Shown here: positions 8,351 through 15,679 of the stretch, one piece after another
How the letters are laid out: every line of letters begins with the position of its first letter
How positions within the stretch are numbered: the first letter of the stretch is position 1
DNA from: DATATB01 sp036268995
Lineage (GTDB): Bacteria > Planctomycetota > Planctomycetia > Pirellulales > PNKZ01
Assembly: GCA_036268995.1 (NCBI GenBank)
Contig: DATATB010000185.1
Span: 1 to 64,000, forward strand
Length of the DNA: 64,000 nucleotides
Direction: 5' to 3'
Position numbers and translations under genes: made by a program
The notes under the pieces: model-generated
The model's input: the letters and a program-made list of their open reading frames with translations, nothing else
Told to the model about the DNA's origin: nothing
Database searches by the model: none

Positions 8351-8521
8351 ATGGAGACCACTATCACTCTCTACGATCGCGTGCTTTTGGACGTGTTCAT
8401 GACTTTGGGCGTTCCGCTGTTCGCCGGCATCGTCTTCTTCCCTGGCTGGTTCCAAGGAGCGAAGAAATCCCAGCGACTCGAAAAATGCCCGAAGTGTGGG
8501 AGATGGAATAAAGCGGAGTAG
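8351..8521 (+). CDS. Tiny single-span membrane protein with C-terminal zinc knuckle
   Basis: The 56-residue product has one transmembrane stretch (about 12-34, VFMTLGVPLFAGIVFFPGWF) followed by a basic segment and CPKCGRWN, half of a zinc-ribbon. It lies in the gap between two better-defined genes, in the same direction. No family recognised. The short length and lack of a strong ribosome-binding site keep confidence moderate. Confidence 0.45.
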   Translation: METTITLYDRVLLDVFMTLGVPLFAGIVFFPGWFQGAKKSQRLEKCPKCGRWNKAE

Positions 8522-8584
8522 TGGACTGTTTCCCCTTGGGGGCCGCCTGCCCGGCCCCACACTTTTTTGAAAGGACGGTGTTGT

Positions 8585-8893
8585 ATGTCGAATGCAGTTT
8601 TGCTCGCCGAGGCAAGTGTCATGGGCACTCTTGCATTCTATTTCTGGGCTCATGGAATGATCGGAATGCTAATGATGCTCGGTGTGATTGTTGTGCATAA
8701 CCTCCGAGACAAAAGGAAAGCCGCGCACGCGACCGGGATGATGAATGGATGGGCAGCGTCGACAGCGACGTTTGGCGGCAGTGACCCGAAGCTTGCCGAG
8801 AAACAGCACGACATCGAAATCCAGCGTCAGCGTCTCAACGCGCTGGAGGCGGAATTCATCGGAATGCTTGAGCAGCAGCGCGAGACCTCGTAA
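8585..8893 (+). CDS. Small membrane protein, paralogue 1 (MSN..VLLA type)
   Basis: The 102-residue product starts MSNAVLLAEA, has a hydrophobic pair of stretches (about 12-45), then a basic loop (LRDKRKAA) and ends in a coiled coil, QRQRLNALEAEFIGML. AAAGGA lies nine to ten bases before the ATG. The leader from about 8562 to the first codons is almost identical to that of the next gene at 8940, showing a local duplication. Topology suggests a membrane anchor with a cytoplasmic helical tail. No known family recognised. Confidence 0.6.
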   Translation: MSNAVLLAEASVMGTLAFYFWAHGMIGMLMMLGVIVVHNLRDKRKAAHATGMMNGWAASTATFGGSDPKLAEKQHDIEIQRQRLNALEAEFIGMLEQQRETS

Positions 8894-8939
8894 TTGACCA
8901 CTCAGACTACCCCCGCACTTTTTGAAAGGACGGTGTTTT

Positions 8940-9155
8940 ATGTCGAATCCGGTTTTATTGGCAGCGGACACGCTCACGTACGACCTGGGAGCCATTGTCA
9001 TCTCGCTCGCCACGAACGCGGCGATGATTTGGATAGCCCTTGGTTATGGGCGCGAATACAAGGAGAAGAGGAATGCCGAGCGTTTGGCAGCACATGAAAT
9101 GCACGAGTCACCGGCACCCTTTGACGACAGCGATTCAACGTCTCCCCAAAAGTAG
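8940..9155 (+). CDS. Small membrane protein, paralogue 2, shortened by an amber codon
   Basis: The 71-residue product starts MSNPVLLAAD, has a transmembrane stretch (about 20-40, AIVISLATNAAMIWIALGY), a charged loop and then stops at TAG 9153-9155. The upstream leader and first residues match those of the gene at 8585. The frame after the TAG still encodes a segment like the C-terminal coiled coil of the paralogue, so the gene has probably lost its tail recently, or the codon is read through at some rate. The short form may still be a working membrane peptide. Confidence 0.55.
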   Translation: MSNPVLLAADTLTYDLGAIVISLATNAAMIWIALGYGREYKEKRNAERLAAHEMHESPAPFDDSDSTSPQK

Positions 9156-9236
9156 GAGACGCTCGGTACACAACGGCAACGCCTCACCGCGATGGAGGCT
9201 GAACTCGTCGCGACTCTTTACGAGAAGGAAATGACC
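9156..9236 (+). pseudogene. Detached coiled-coil tail of membrane paralogue 2
   Basis: In frame after the TAG at 9153, 27 codons read ETLGTQRQRLTAMEAELV and on to KEMT. This aligns with the tail of paralogue 1 (IEIQRQRLNALEAEFIGML). No start codon precedes it within the frame except the ATG inside the segment, so it is best seen as a remnant cut off by the amber codon, or a readthrough extension. Confidence 0.5.
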
Positions 9237-9237
9237 C

Positions 9238-10257
9238 ATGACCTCGAAAACGAAATCCTCCGGCAAGTCTCAGGAAGCGGCTACTCCGCAGACCTGCGTC
9301 CGCACGACGCAGGATGATGCCACGTTCGACGTGCTGACGTCGGACATCCTGGGAAAACTCTCATTTGCGCGAGTTTCCCTGCTCTCGATCACGAACGAGA
9401 AATTCGCAAGGGAGATTCGTCATAAGAACCGTCGCGATATGATCGCCGCCTTCGTGAACAGCCTGCAGGAGCTGAAACGGTTCCAGCGCGACTGGGATGT
9501 TCTGCTTGACGCGGTTGTCGACGCATTCGTCTGGAAGGGACGCGGAGACTCGGAACTCCGGCTCTATCGCAAGGCCCTGGAGGATGCCAGGAAAGCGCTA
9601 CCACGGCCCTCGTTGGAACTCGCCGACCCTCTCGTCGCCGAACTCATGGTGGGCTCAGATGACGAAGCGAAGAACGCGCTCGGTGCGGCGGTGCGCGACT
9701 CGGCAACCCGGATGACCAGTGCGTTCCATGCGAGCCTGGATGAAATGCGACGGCAGCAGATCATCGGCGCGATCGAGTGGCTGTCGAAGGATGTCTGCAA
9801 ATACCATTTTTACCGTATTCGCCGCATCGAGAAGAAGATCGGCGAATCCAAGCGAACCGAAAGCGGCGGGCGCACGGAGGACGCCTACTTCGGGGAATGG
9901 CGAGAGATTGAGAAGACGTACCAAGTCAACCACATCGGCCGGTTCGACGTGTTGGAGCGGCACGAGCACCACTTGTTTAACGCTGCTCGCTTCCAGTATC
10001 CGGCCCCAACCCTCCGGAAGCCCACCTTCATCAATGCATTCCTGAAGGGCGTGCCGCCGTGGGTGCAGAAGTACATCTTTATCAGTGAAGGCGACATGCT
10101 CCGCGAGGACGTGACGAAGCATGAACGCGAGGTGGAGCGGTTCGATACTGAGAAGCTGCTGTCGTCCCAAGTCGTACGCTCCGGCCGGTTGTGGAGCCCT
10201 GCCGTGTCGCTCGGCACGTTTGTTCTGACTGGCTGGAGCACATCGGACCTCGGGTGA
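9238..10257 (+). CDS. Helical hypothetical protein of the element
   Basis: The 339-residue product is mostly helical and charged, with a polar leader (1-30), a Leu-rich helical core (about 45-200, including RFQRDWDVLLDAVVDAFVW) and a C-terminal part with Trp and aromatic residues (about 225-300). There is no signal peptide, membrane segment or recognised catalytic motif. It sits between the small membrane genes and the Prim-Pol gene, with 10 bases to the latter, so it is probably in the same operon. The role is unknown; a structural or DNA-binding part in replication or transfer is only a guess. Confidence 0.55.
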   Translation: MTSKTKSSGKSQEAATPQTCVRTTQDDATFDVLTSDILGKLSFARVSLLSITNEKFAREIRHKNRRDMIAAFVNSLQELKRFQRDWDVLLDAVVDAFVWKGRGDSELRLYRKALEDARKALPRPSLELADPLVAELMVGSDDEAKNALGAAVRDSATRMTSAFHASLDEMRRQQIIGAIEWLSKDVCKYHFYRIRRIEKKIGESKRTESGGRTEDAYFGEWREIEKTYQVNHIGRFDVLERHEHHLFNAARFQYPAPTLRKPTFINAFLKGVPPWVQKYIFISEGDMLREDVTKHEREVERFDTEKLLSSQVVRSGRLWSPAVSLGTFVLTGWSTSDLG

Positions 10258-10267
10258 GGACTTCGCG

Positions 10268-11029
10268 ATGTCTCAGGACCAACATCTCGATGCGCCATCA
10301 CGCCGCACGATCATGGATCGGCGTGTGCTCGATGAGTTTGGCTACAAAGCCTTTGAACTTCCGTTCGGCCAGAAAGCTCCGCCACCCACAGGCTGGCAGA
10401 AACTGGCCGGACGGATGCCTTTGCCCGACACGTCGAACTACGGCATTTCGACAGAGAACTTCGGCGTGGTCGATCTTGATGACCCGCCTTTGATCGAGCG
10501 ATTCGAGCGAAAGTACCGCGGCTTACTGACGACCGTCGTGGAGACTCCGAACGACGGCCGACATTACTACTTTTCAGGAGAGACAAGGAATCAACAACAC
10601 GACGGGTGGGACGTACGCGGCAAAGGCGGCTACGTCGTCGGCGCCGGTTCGTGGTTCGCAGGAAAGATGTACAGGCTGCTGACGGAACTCCAGCCGGTGG
10701 ATTTGCTCAAGCCGTTTCCCGATGAGTTACAGCCGAGAAAGAGCGAGCAGGTCATTGTCCCAAAGCGTCGAGCGATTGACGTCACTGATCCTTTGGAGCG
10801 GATCGCGATGGCTCGTCGCTGGCTAGCAAAAGCGGATTCAGCAGGGAATGACTCGCGTGGGAGCAGCAAGATGTTCTTCGCGTGTTGCCGGATGTTCCAA
10901 GTGTTCAACCTCACGATGGATCAGGCGGTCGGTCCGATCCTCGAATACAACGCCCGATTCCGGCCTCCGTTCGGCCTGAAGGACATTCGTCACAAGCTGG
11001 AAGACGCGCAACAGGCGGCAATCCAATGA
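10268..11029 (+). CDS. Prim-Pol (AEP) DNA primase/polymerase of the element
   Basis: The 253-residue product matches the bifunctional DNA primase/polymerase N-terminal domain. It shows GW at 42-43, the metal-binding DxD motif in VVDLD (D69, D71), GRHYYF with H99, and the late Asp in WDVRGKGGYVVG (D115). Such enzymes make primers and copy DNA on plasmids, phages and integrated elements. There is no fused helicase; residues about 150-253 are a helical tail (LERIAMARRWLAKAD) often seen after this domain. The stop overlaps the next start as ATGA, showing translational coupling. It implies autonomous replication of the element after excision. Confidence 0.75.
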   Translation: MSQDQHLDAPSRRTIMDRRVLDEFGYKAFELPFGQKAPPPTGWQKLAGRMPLPDTSNYGISTENFGVVDLDDPPLIERFERKYRGLLTTVVETPNDGRHYYFSGETRNQQHDGWDVRGKGGYVVGAGSWFAGKMYRLLTELQPVDLLKPFPDELQPRKSEQVIVPKRRAIDVTDPLERIAMARRWLAKADSAGNDSRGSSKMFFACCRMFQVFNLTMDQAVGPILEYNARFRPPFGLKDIRHKLEDAQQAAIQ

Positions 11030-11256
11030 GCTGGCGCTACAACCCCAAGACGATGCGGACCGAGCCGGAAGCCGACGGTGTGTTGAAGCGAGCAGAGGTT
11101 GACGAAGCCATAGTCCGTTTGCTCAAGGCCGGCATCCGCAATCGCAACGAGATTGCCGACTGTCTCTCGGCATTGACCGGGCTGACTTGGGGCGAAGTGG
11201 CGTTCGCGGTGAACTTGGTTTGTGATCGTTCAGAACTCATTGCGATAAGGAAATAG
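11026..11256 (+). CDS. Small winged-helix-like protein
   Basis: The 76-residue product reads MSWRYNPKTMRTEPEADGV followed by a helical region (VDEAIVRLLKAG and RNRNEIADCL) that looks like a short winged helix or HTH. Its ATG overlaps the stop of the Prim-Pol gene (ATGA), and two bases separate it from the next gene, so it is part of the same operon. It may be a replication accessory or a regulator. No family recognised. Confidence 0.55.
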   Translation: MSWRYNPKTMRTEPEADGVLKRAEVDEAIVRLLKAGIRNRNEIADCLSALTGLTWGEVAFAVNLVCDRSELIAIRK

Positions 11257-11258
11257 CT

Positions 11259-11492
11259 ATGGCACTCTCGTTTGCTCCAGTTCCAATGAATCTCGACAAG
11301 GCCATCTTCAAGGCTGTCAGTGGCAACGTGATCGGCGTCGTGGAGCGGCCCGACGTGATCGACCCGCTCAAGCCACTCTCCAAGCAGTACCAGGTGAAAA
11401 TCGGCGTCCTCGATCGTCACGGTGGTTTGCCCAAGTCGGACGCCCTGATCGTCATCGAGCGTCTCCGCAAGTTCTGCGAGACGATCCGATGA
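11259..11492 (+). CDS. Small hypothetical protein of the element
   Basis: The 77-residue product is a soluble beta-alpha looking protein (VSGNVIGVVERPDVIDPL, YQVKIGVLDRHG) ending in a basic helix, VIERLRKFCETIR. A purine-rich AAGGAAA precedes the ATG. The stop overlaps the next gene's start as ATGA. No family recognised; the operon position suggests a role with the Prim-Pol. Confidence 0.5.
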   Translation: MALSFAPVPMNLDKAIFKAVSGNVIGVVERPDVIDPLKPLSKQYQVKIGVLDRHGGLPKSDALIVIERLRKFCETIR

Positions 11493-11761
11493 GCTTCTAC
11501 CATGTCTGCGATTGTGGGGCGAAGTGGTTCTGTCCATACGCGCTGTACCTCTGTCCGCGTTGCGGCCAGCAGAGCGCCAGCAATGACCAACGCGAGCCAC
11601 CGTGGCTCGCAAGACACCCAAAGGAGAAGAACGATGATCGCGATTCAAAGTCGGAAGGAAGCGGAATGCGGCGACTGCTTCAAGACGAAAGAGGTCTACG
11701 TCATGAAGATCAACAGCAACGAACGCCTGGTGTGCAAAAGCTGCCGCGACAAGCTGATTGA
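11489..11761 (+). CDS. Small zinc-ribbon-like protein with overlapping tail
   Basis: The 90-residue product begins MSFYHVCDCGAKWFC and LCPRCGQQ, a four-cysteine zinc ribbon within the first 30 residues. The remaining 55 residues are polar and overlap the next small zinc-finger gene by 128 bases in another frame, so they may have little function. The start overlaps the upstream stop as ATGA, which supports translation. Confidence 0.45.
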   Translation: MSFYHVCDCGAKWFCPYALYLCPRCGQQSASNDQREPPWLARHPKEKNDDRDSKSEGSGMRRLLQDERGLRHEDQQQRTPGVQKLPRQAD

Positions 11762-11825
11762 TAAATTCTTCGACTCAAAGGAGGATGCCAGTGTCCGTGC
11801 TACTGACGCTGCGACAAGTCGCTGA
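11634..11825 (+). CDS. Small two-CxxC zinc-finger protein
   Basis: The 63-residue product has CGDC and CKSC pairs about 25 residues apart, with a beta-hairpin-like segment between (VYVMKINSNERLV). That is a small treble-clef or zinc-ribbon layout, likely binding one zinc. AAGGAG lies eight bases before the ATG at 11634, better than any upstream start. Its stop overlaps the excisionase-like start region, so the genes are coupled. Confidence 0.55.
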   Translation: MIAIQSRKEAECGDCFKTKEVYVMKINSNERLVCKSCRDKLIDKFFDSKEDASVRATDAATSR

Positions 11826-12114
11826 ACGGTGCGGTTGTTCTCTCGCGAATATCTACGCAGCGAAGGATCAAGGCGTTCTCCCCGTCGTCTCTGTTGGAGC
11901 CGGTGGCAAGGGATTCCGCGTTCGGCCGGAAGACCTGGAGGCATTCTTGGAGCAACGGAGGGTCACTCGACGGATGGAGATCCCCCCGTTCCCCAAGAAA
12001 ACCTCGCCGCATCAGTTCAAGCATTTGGACGCAGACCGCCTACTTGCTGCATGGAAGCGGCAAGAAAATCCCTCCGCCCTGCCAGGTGGAGATAGTGCTC
12101 CGTCATCTCCGTAG
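11791..12114 (+). CDS. Excisionase-like helix-turn-helix protein
   Basis: The 107-residue product begins LTLRQVAERCGCSLANIYAA, then a wing GKGFRVRPEDLEAFLEQRR. This is the MerR-type winged helix used by excisionases and small phage regulators. The GTG at 11791 lies six bases after AAAGGAGG and is preferred over the ATG at 11785. Excisionases direct the integrase to excise rather than insert, and this gene faces the integrase gene with a 98-base overlap of the two coding 3' ends (12017-12114). That arrangement links the levels of the two proteins through antisense transcripts, as an inference. Confidence 0.7.
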   Translation: MSVLLTLRQVAERCGCSLANIYAAKDQGVLPVVSVGAGGKGFRVRPEDLEAFLEQRRVTRRMEIPPFPKKTSPHQFKHLDADRLLAAWKRQENPSALPGGDSAPSSP

Positions 12115-13102
12115 TCTCGTGTCCCATCAAGGTCGCGAGCGTCTTGATGTCCACGCCGTTCACGATGCCCCGCGTACCGAATGCGTGACGCATTCCGTAG
12201 AGTTTCGCGTCGTCAGATACGCCTGCCGTCTTTCGTGCCCGCCGAATCCTCAGACCCAGACTATACCGGTTCCACGGATTGCCCCGATGGTTCGCAAACA
12301 CAAACTCATGATCGCTGTGCTTGCGGATTGCGTGCAGCAACTTCACCGCAACGGGCGGCAAGGTAATGATCCGCGGCTTGGGTTTCTTTTGCATTCGGAC
12401 GGTCTTGTGCTTCTGGAGAGTGATAACACCTGCGTCGAAATTGATCTCGCTCCAGCGGAGCTTGGACGCCTCCTTGGGCCTGCATCCAGTGAACCACAGG
12501 AAGAACAGGATTTGCCGGAATCGGGCGCCCGGCGTCGGTCGAGTGCGGTACCAGCCTGTCGTCGTCCGGAGGATCGCCCGGAATTCCTCTTCGGTCATTT
12601 CGCGACGAGGAGTTCCCTCGACCAGCCGCATCTTCCGAAACGGATTCTTCGCGATGATTTCCGCATCGAGTGCCCAATAGAAGACCGCCTGAACTGCCCG
12701 CACGGCATCCCGCTTGGTCCAGTCGCTTACCCATTCGGTATGAGCGAGCAACCATTCCTGCAAGTGATCCTTGCGGACCGCCATCGGGTCATCTTTGACG
12801 TCGACCGGTCGAAACCCATGGGCTTCTGCGAACGATTGCAGATAGTTCTTCCGTGCCTTTTGGGCCTCGACGGAGAGCGTCTTGAACGCGACGTCCAAGT
12901 ATCGCTCGATGAGCGAAGCGACCGTCTGCACTCCGCAATCGGGGTGCGGATTGTGGCGGGCAGCGTGAAGCAGATCGGCCAGCCGATCCTTCGCCGCCTT
13001 CAGATTGGAACGGCCCTTGGCCAGCCGCACTTTGCGGTTGCCGAGCCACGTCATCCACCAGCCGGTCTGTTTATAGAACCACGGCTTCGATTCTTTCGGC
13101 AT
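12017..13102 (-). CDS. Tyrosine integrase of the tRNA-Pro-inserted element
   Basis: The 361-residue product has an Arm/AP2-like beta start (1-50, with the WFYKQTGWWMTW segment), a SAM-like domain (about 58-150) and a catalytic domain (about 170-345). Catalytic candidates are R208 in TGCRPKEA, K233, R305 in YGMRHAFGTR, H328 in GHETTEMT and Y337. The usual first His of HxxR is Tyr302, a variant seen in some integrases. The gene starts 170 bases from the 3' end of tRNA-Pro, the classic place for an integrase whose attachment site is the tRNA. It therefore marks the right end of the integrated element, which extends to lower coordinates. Confidence 0.85.
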   Translation of the reverse strand: MPKESKPWFYKQTGWWMTWLGNRKVRLAKGRSNLKAAKDRLADLLHAARHNPHPDCGVQTVASLIERYLDVAFKTLSVEAQKARKNYLQSFAEAHGFRPVDVKDDPMAVRKDHLQEWLLAHTEWVSDWTKRDAVRAVQAVFYWALDAEIIAKNPFRKMRLVEGTPRREMTEEEFRAILRTTTGWYRTRPTPGARFRQILFFLWFTGCRPKEASKLRWSEINFDAGVITLQKHKTVRMQKKPKPRIITLPPVAVKLLHAIRKHSDHEFVFANHRGNPWNRYSLGLRIRRARKTAGVSDDAKLYGMRHAFGTRGIVNGVDIKTLATLMGHETTEMTEHYLHLAGRRDFLAASMQQVGGLRPNA

Positions 13103-13271
13103 CTCAAAACCCTCCCTTTAAGTGACCTGCTAAGGCCAAGGAAGGTCTTGATCGGCCCTGTCCAGTTTCCGCTGGGCGGGGCTTTTTACCGTCCACCGAA
13201 CCGTCCACCTCGTTCTACGAAGCAAACGGCTCGTTGTTCGTAAGCCACTCGTATGTCATGGCTTACTAAAG

Positions 13272-13345
<74 letters not shown>

Positions 13346-13689
13346 ATGGGAGAATTGCACGATTGGATGATGCTTTTGTCGCGGCGCGGGTTCGCGCGTT
13401 AATTGGGCTGCCGCGGGCTAGCCCTGCATCCGATTCAAGCATGCCGAAGGCCGTTAGGTTACTGCAATCGCTGAAAACTTGCAACCTGCGCTGGCACCGG
13501 CTCGGCACTCTTGTGCATGCGTGCTGGCAATTCGGCAAACCCACTGGAAATGGCCGCCGGGGCTCGGTTTGCCGCGTTGCTTGCAGCCTGGGGTCGCGCC
13601 CGGGGCAATGCAGACCTCGCGCGATGAACGGAGCCGGGGTGCAGGCATTCGCCGGCCGATCGACGAGCGCGGACCGATGGCGACTGCCG
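13346..13689. other. Intergenic region without a supported gene
   Basis: No convincing coding region is seen between tRNA-Pro and the ketosynthase gene. One inverted repeat stands out: CGGCAAACC at 13533-13541 and GGTTTGCCG at 13566-13574, with a 24-base spacer. It could be a terminator-like or RNA structure. Confidence 0.5.
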
Positions 13690-14955
13690 TCAGGGGCCGG
13701 CCAGGACCAGGGCTGCGGCCTGGCCGGCCGCCGTGCGGCTGACTTTGAGAACCAAGGCGGCGCTGCCGGCCAGTGGCTCACGGGCAATCACACTCACGGG
13801 ACACTCCGGGTCGGGCTGCTCGTAATTGAGCGTCGCCGGGACCAGGCCGGCATTCAAAGCCATGATGCTGCCGGCCGTTTCGACCACGCCCCCGGCGGAA
13901 TACAGATTGCCGAAATAACTCTTCAGCGCCGTGACCGGGACTTCGGGGCAAACGCGGGCCAGCACCTGCGCCTCGATCCGATCTTCCGCACGCGTGCTGG
14001 GCGCGTGGGCATTAATATGCCCCAGCGATCGCGGCTCGAAACCAGACTGGTGCAAGGCGGCGACGATTGCCCGCTCCAGGCCCGTGCCGGCCGGCGCGAC
14101 AGTGGGCCGCGGATCGCAACTGGAAGCAAACCCCAGCAAGCGGCCGAGGATCGGCACGCCGCGGCGCTCAGCATGGCGCCGCTCTTCCAACACCAGCGCT
14201 GCCGCGCCTTCGCCGCGGACCTGGCCGTCGCGATTCAAGTCGAATGGCCGCGAGGCCCGCTCGGGTTCGTCCGAGCGGTGCGAAAGTTCGTGCATCAGAC
14301 AACTGCGCACCCAATCCATCGGCTGCATGCGACTGCTCGACCCACCGGCCAGCATCACGTCGGCCGCTCCCCGGGCAATCACCTGCGCGGCTTCCGACAA
14401 GGCCAGCAGCGACGACACTTCCCCCGTGTAGAGCGTGTTGTTATGAGCGCGCGCATCCTGGGCGATGGAAATATGGCAGGCGATCATGTTGGGCAGCAGC
14501 TTGAGCATGCCCAACGGAAACGAATTCGCCAGGCCGAGCGTGCCCCAATTCTCCATGTGGAATTCGTGGTCGACGATCGACGGCACATAGGCTTCGATGC
14601 TGTCGTCGGGCGACGGATTGAGCGTATCGGCCGAAAACACCACGCCGAACCGATCGGGGTCGACGGCGCCGGGGCCCAAGCGCGCGTGCTCGCGCGCCAT
14701 TGCGGCAACGGTCATCCCCAATTGCGTGTCGCGGGCCATGACCTTGAGACTTTTGCGCGGCTTGACGAACTGCATGGGATCGAAATCCCGGATCTCGGCG
14801 GCCAGCTTCACCGGCAGGCTGCTCGCGTCCAGCCCCGCGATCAGCCCCACACCGCTGCGGCCCGTACGCAGTGCGTCCCAGAACGGATCGAGGCCGATGC
14901 CCAATGGGCTAACCACGCCGATGCCGGTGATCACAATTTCGCGCGGAGCTGGCAT
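13690..14955 (-). CDS. Ketosynthase-fold protein lacking the catalytic Cys (FabF-like)
   Basis: The 421-residue product follows FabF-type beta-ketoacyl synthases from MPAPREIVITGIGVVSPLG to the C-terminus. A gapless alignment by eye of LLPNMIACHISI and ADVMLAGGSS to FabF puts Glu179 (in TGEVSS) where the nucleophilic Cys stands. The first active-site His is kept (H317 in INAHAPST), while the second is Asn350 (YFGNLYSAGG). So it probably does not condense acyl chains in the normal way. It could act as a chain-length-factor-like partner, a decarboxylase-like KS or a different acyltransferase. No acyl carrier protein or partner ketosynthase lies next to it in this window. Confidence 0.8.
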   Translation of the reverse strand: MPAPREIVITGIGVVSPLGIGLDPFWDALRTGRSGVGLIAGLDASSLPVKLAAEIRDFDPMQFVKPRKSLKVMARDTQLGMTVAAMAREHARLGPGAVDPDRFGVVFSADTLNPSPDDSIEAYVPSIVDHEFHMENWGTLGLANSFPLGMLKLLPNMIACHISIAQDARAHNNTLYTGEVSSLLALSEAAQVIARGAADVMLAGGSSSRMQPMDWVRSCLMHELSHRSDEPERASRPFDLNRDGQVRGEGAAALVLEERRHAERRGVPILGRLLGFASSCDPRPTVAPAGTGLERAIVAALHQSGFEPRSLGHINAHAPSTRAEDRIEAQVLARVCPEVPVTALKSYFGNLYSAGGVVETAGSIMALNAGLVPATLNYEQPDPECPVSVIAREPLAGSAALVLKVSRTAAGQAAALVLAGP

Positions 14956-15679
14956 GCTGGATTAATGCGCCGGGTCCTATGCCCGGTGGACGCAAAGGCA
15001 GTTGAAAGAAGCGCGTGGAAGCGGGCAGCCGCGGGTTGGAGCAAGTGACAGGATTTTTGAGCTAAGATGGGCCGGCTGCGTCGGCCGATCGTTGCGGCGT
15101 CTGGAAAGACTCGGATTTTCCTGCAACTTCCAATAACCTCCCTATCTTGACAGGCACGGTGCCCAAGTCAATCGCCCGGCCGTGGGTCGCTGTCGATGCG
15201 TGGCTGTCTGGTCTCCCTGCGGCCACCGATATTAGCCCCCGCAGCACCGACCGCAGCGGTAATCCCGATTGTAGCGGCCGGTGGCGGCGGTTATTCTCGG
15301 GCATTGGGCGCTCGCTCGGCAATGCGATACCTTCGCGCCGTGGTGGATTGGTCGACATTTTGCCGGCGGCTTGATGAGGAGTCTTCCAAGGATGGAAAAT
15401 CGTACGAACCGGGAAGCCGAAATCCGTAGCGAGCCGCGGAGTGTCCGACGCTTGCGCTTCGATCTGGGCCACCCGCCCCGGCCAAAGCCCCCGGTGTTGC
15501 CGGTGCCGGATAGCAAGCCGGACCGCTAAACGTCGCGGAAGCGGCGAACTCTCCGAGCGCCCAAGTAGCGGAAGTCGTGCGACTTCCGACCGAGTTGCCG
15601 GCAAGGCTGCGGAATTCTCACGAATTCCGCTACCGGCGTGTTCGTGCTTTTCCTCGCTAGCTGCGGCATTGGGAACATC
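14956..15679. other. Intergenic region with REP-like hairpins
   Basis: Most of these 724 bases hold no convincing gene. At 15565-15633 an outer repeat (GTAGCGGAA and TTCCGCTAC) encloses two tight hairpins: GGAAGTCG with CGACTTCC (15570-15587) and CGGAATTC with GAATTCCG (15610-15629). This looks like a REP/BIME element upstream of purU. A possible small gene at 15392-15529 is listed separately. Confidence 0.5.
15392..15529 (+). CDS. Possible small Arg/Pro-rich protein
   Basis: A 45-residue product starting MENRTNREAEIR and ending in a Pro-rich tail (RFDLGHPPRPKPPVLPVP). The composition is not obviously that of a random frame, and GAGGAG lies about 13 bases upstream. No family recognised; it could be spurious. 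Confidence 0.25.
   Translation: MENRTNREAEIRSEPRSVRRLRFDLGHPPRPKPPVLPVPDSKPDR

Noticed and set aside
11894..13243. Plus-strand open frame over the integrase
   Set aside because: The minus-strand integrase has all catalytic motifs; the plus frame is its complement.
13363..15048. Plus-strand open frame across the ketosynthase
   Set aside because: Antisense to a well-supported ketosynthase and without recognisable domains.
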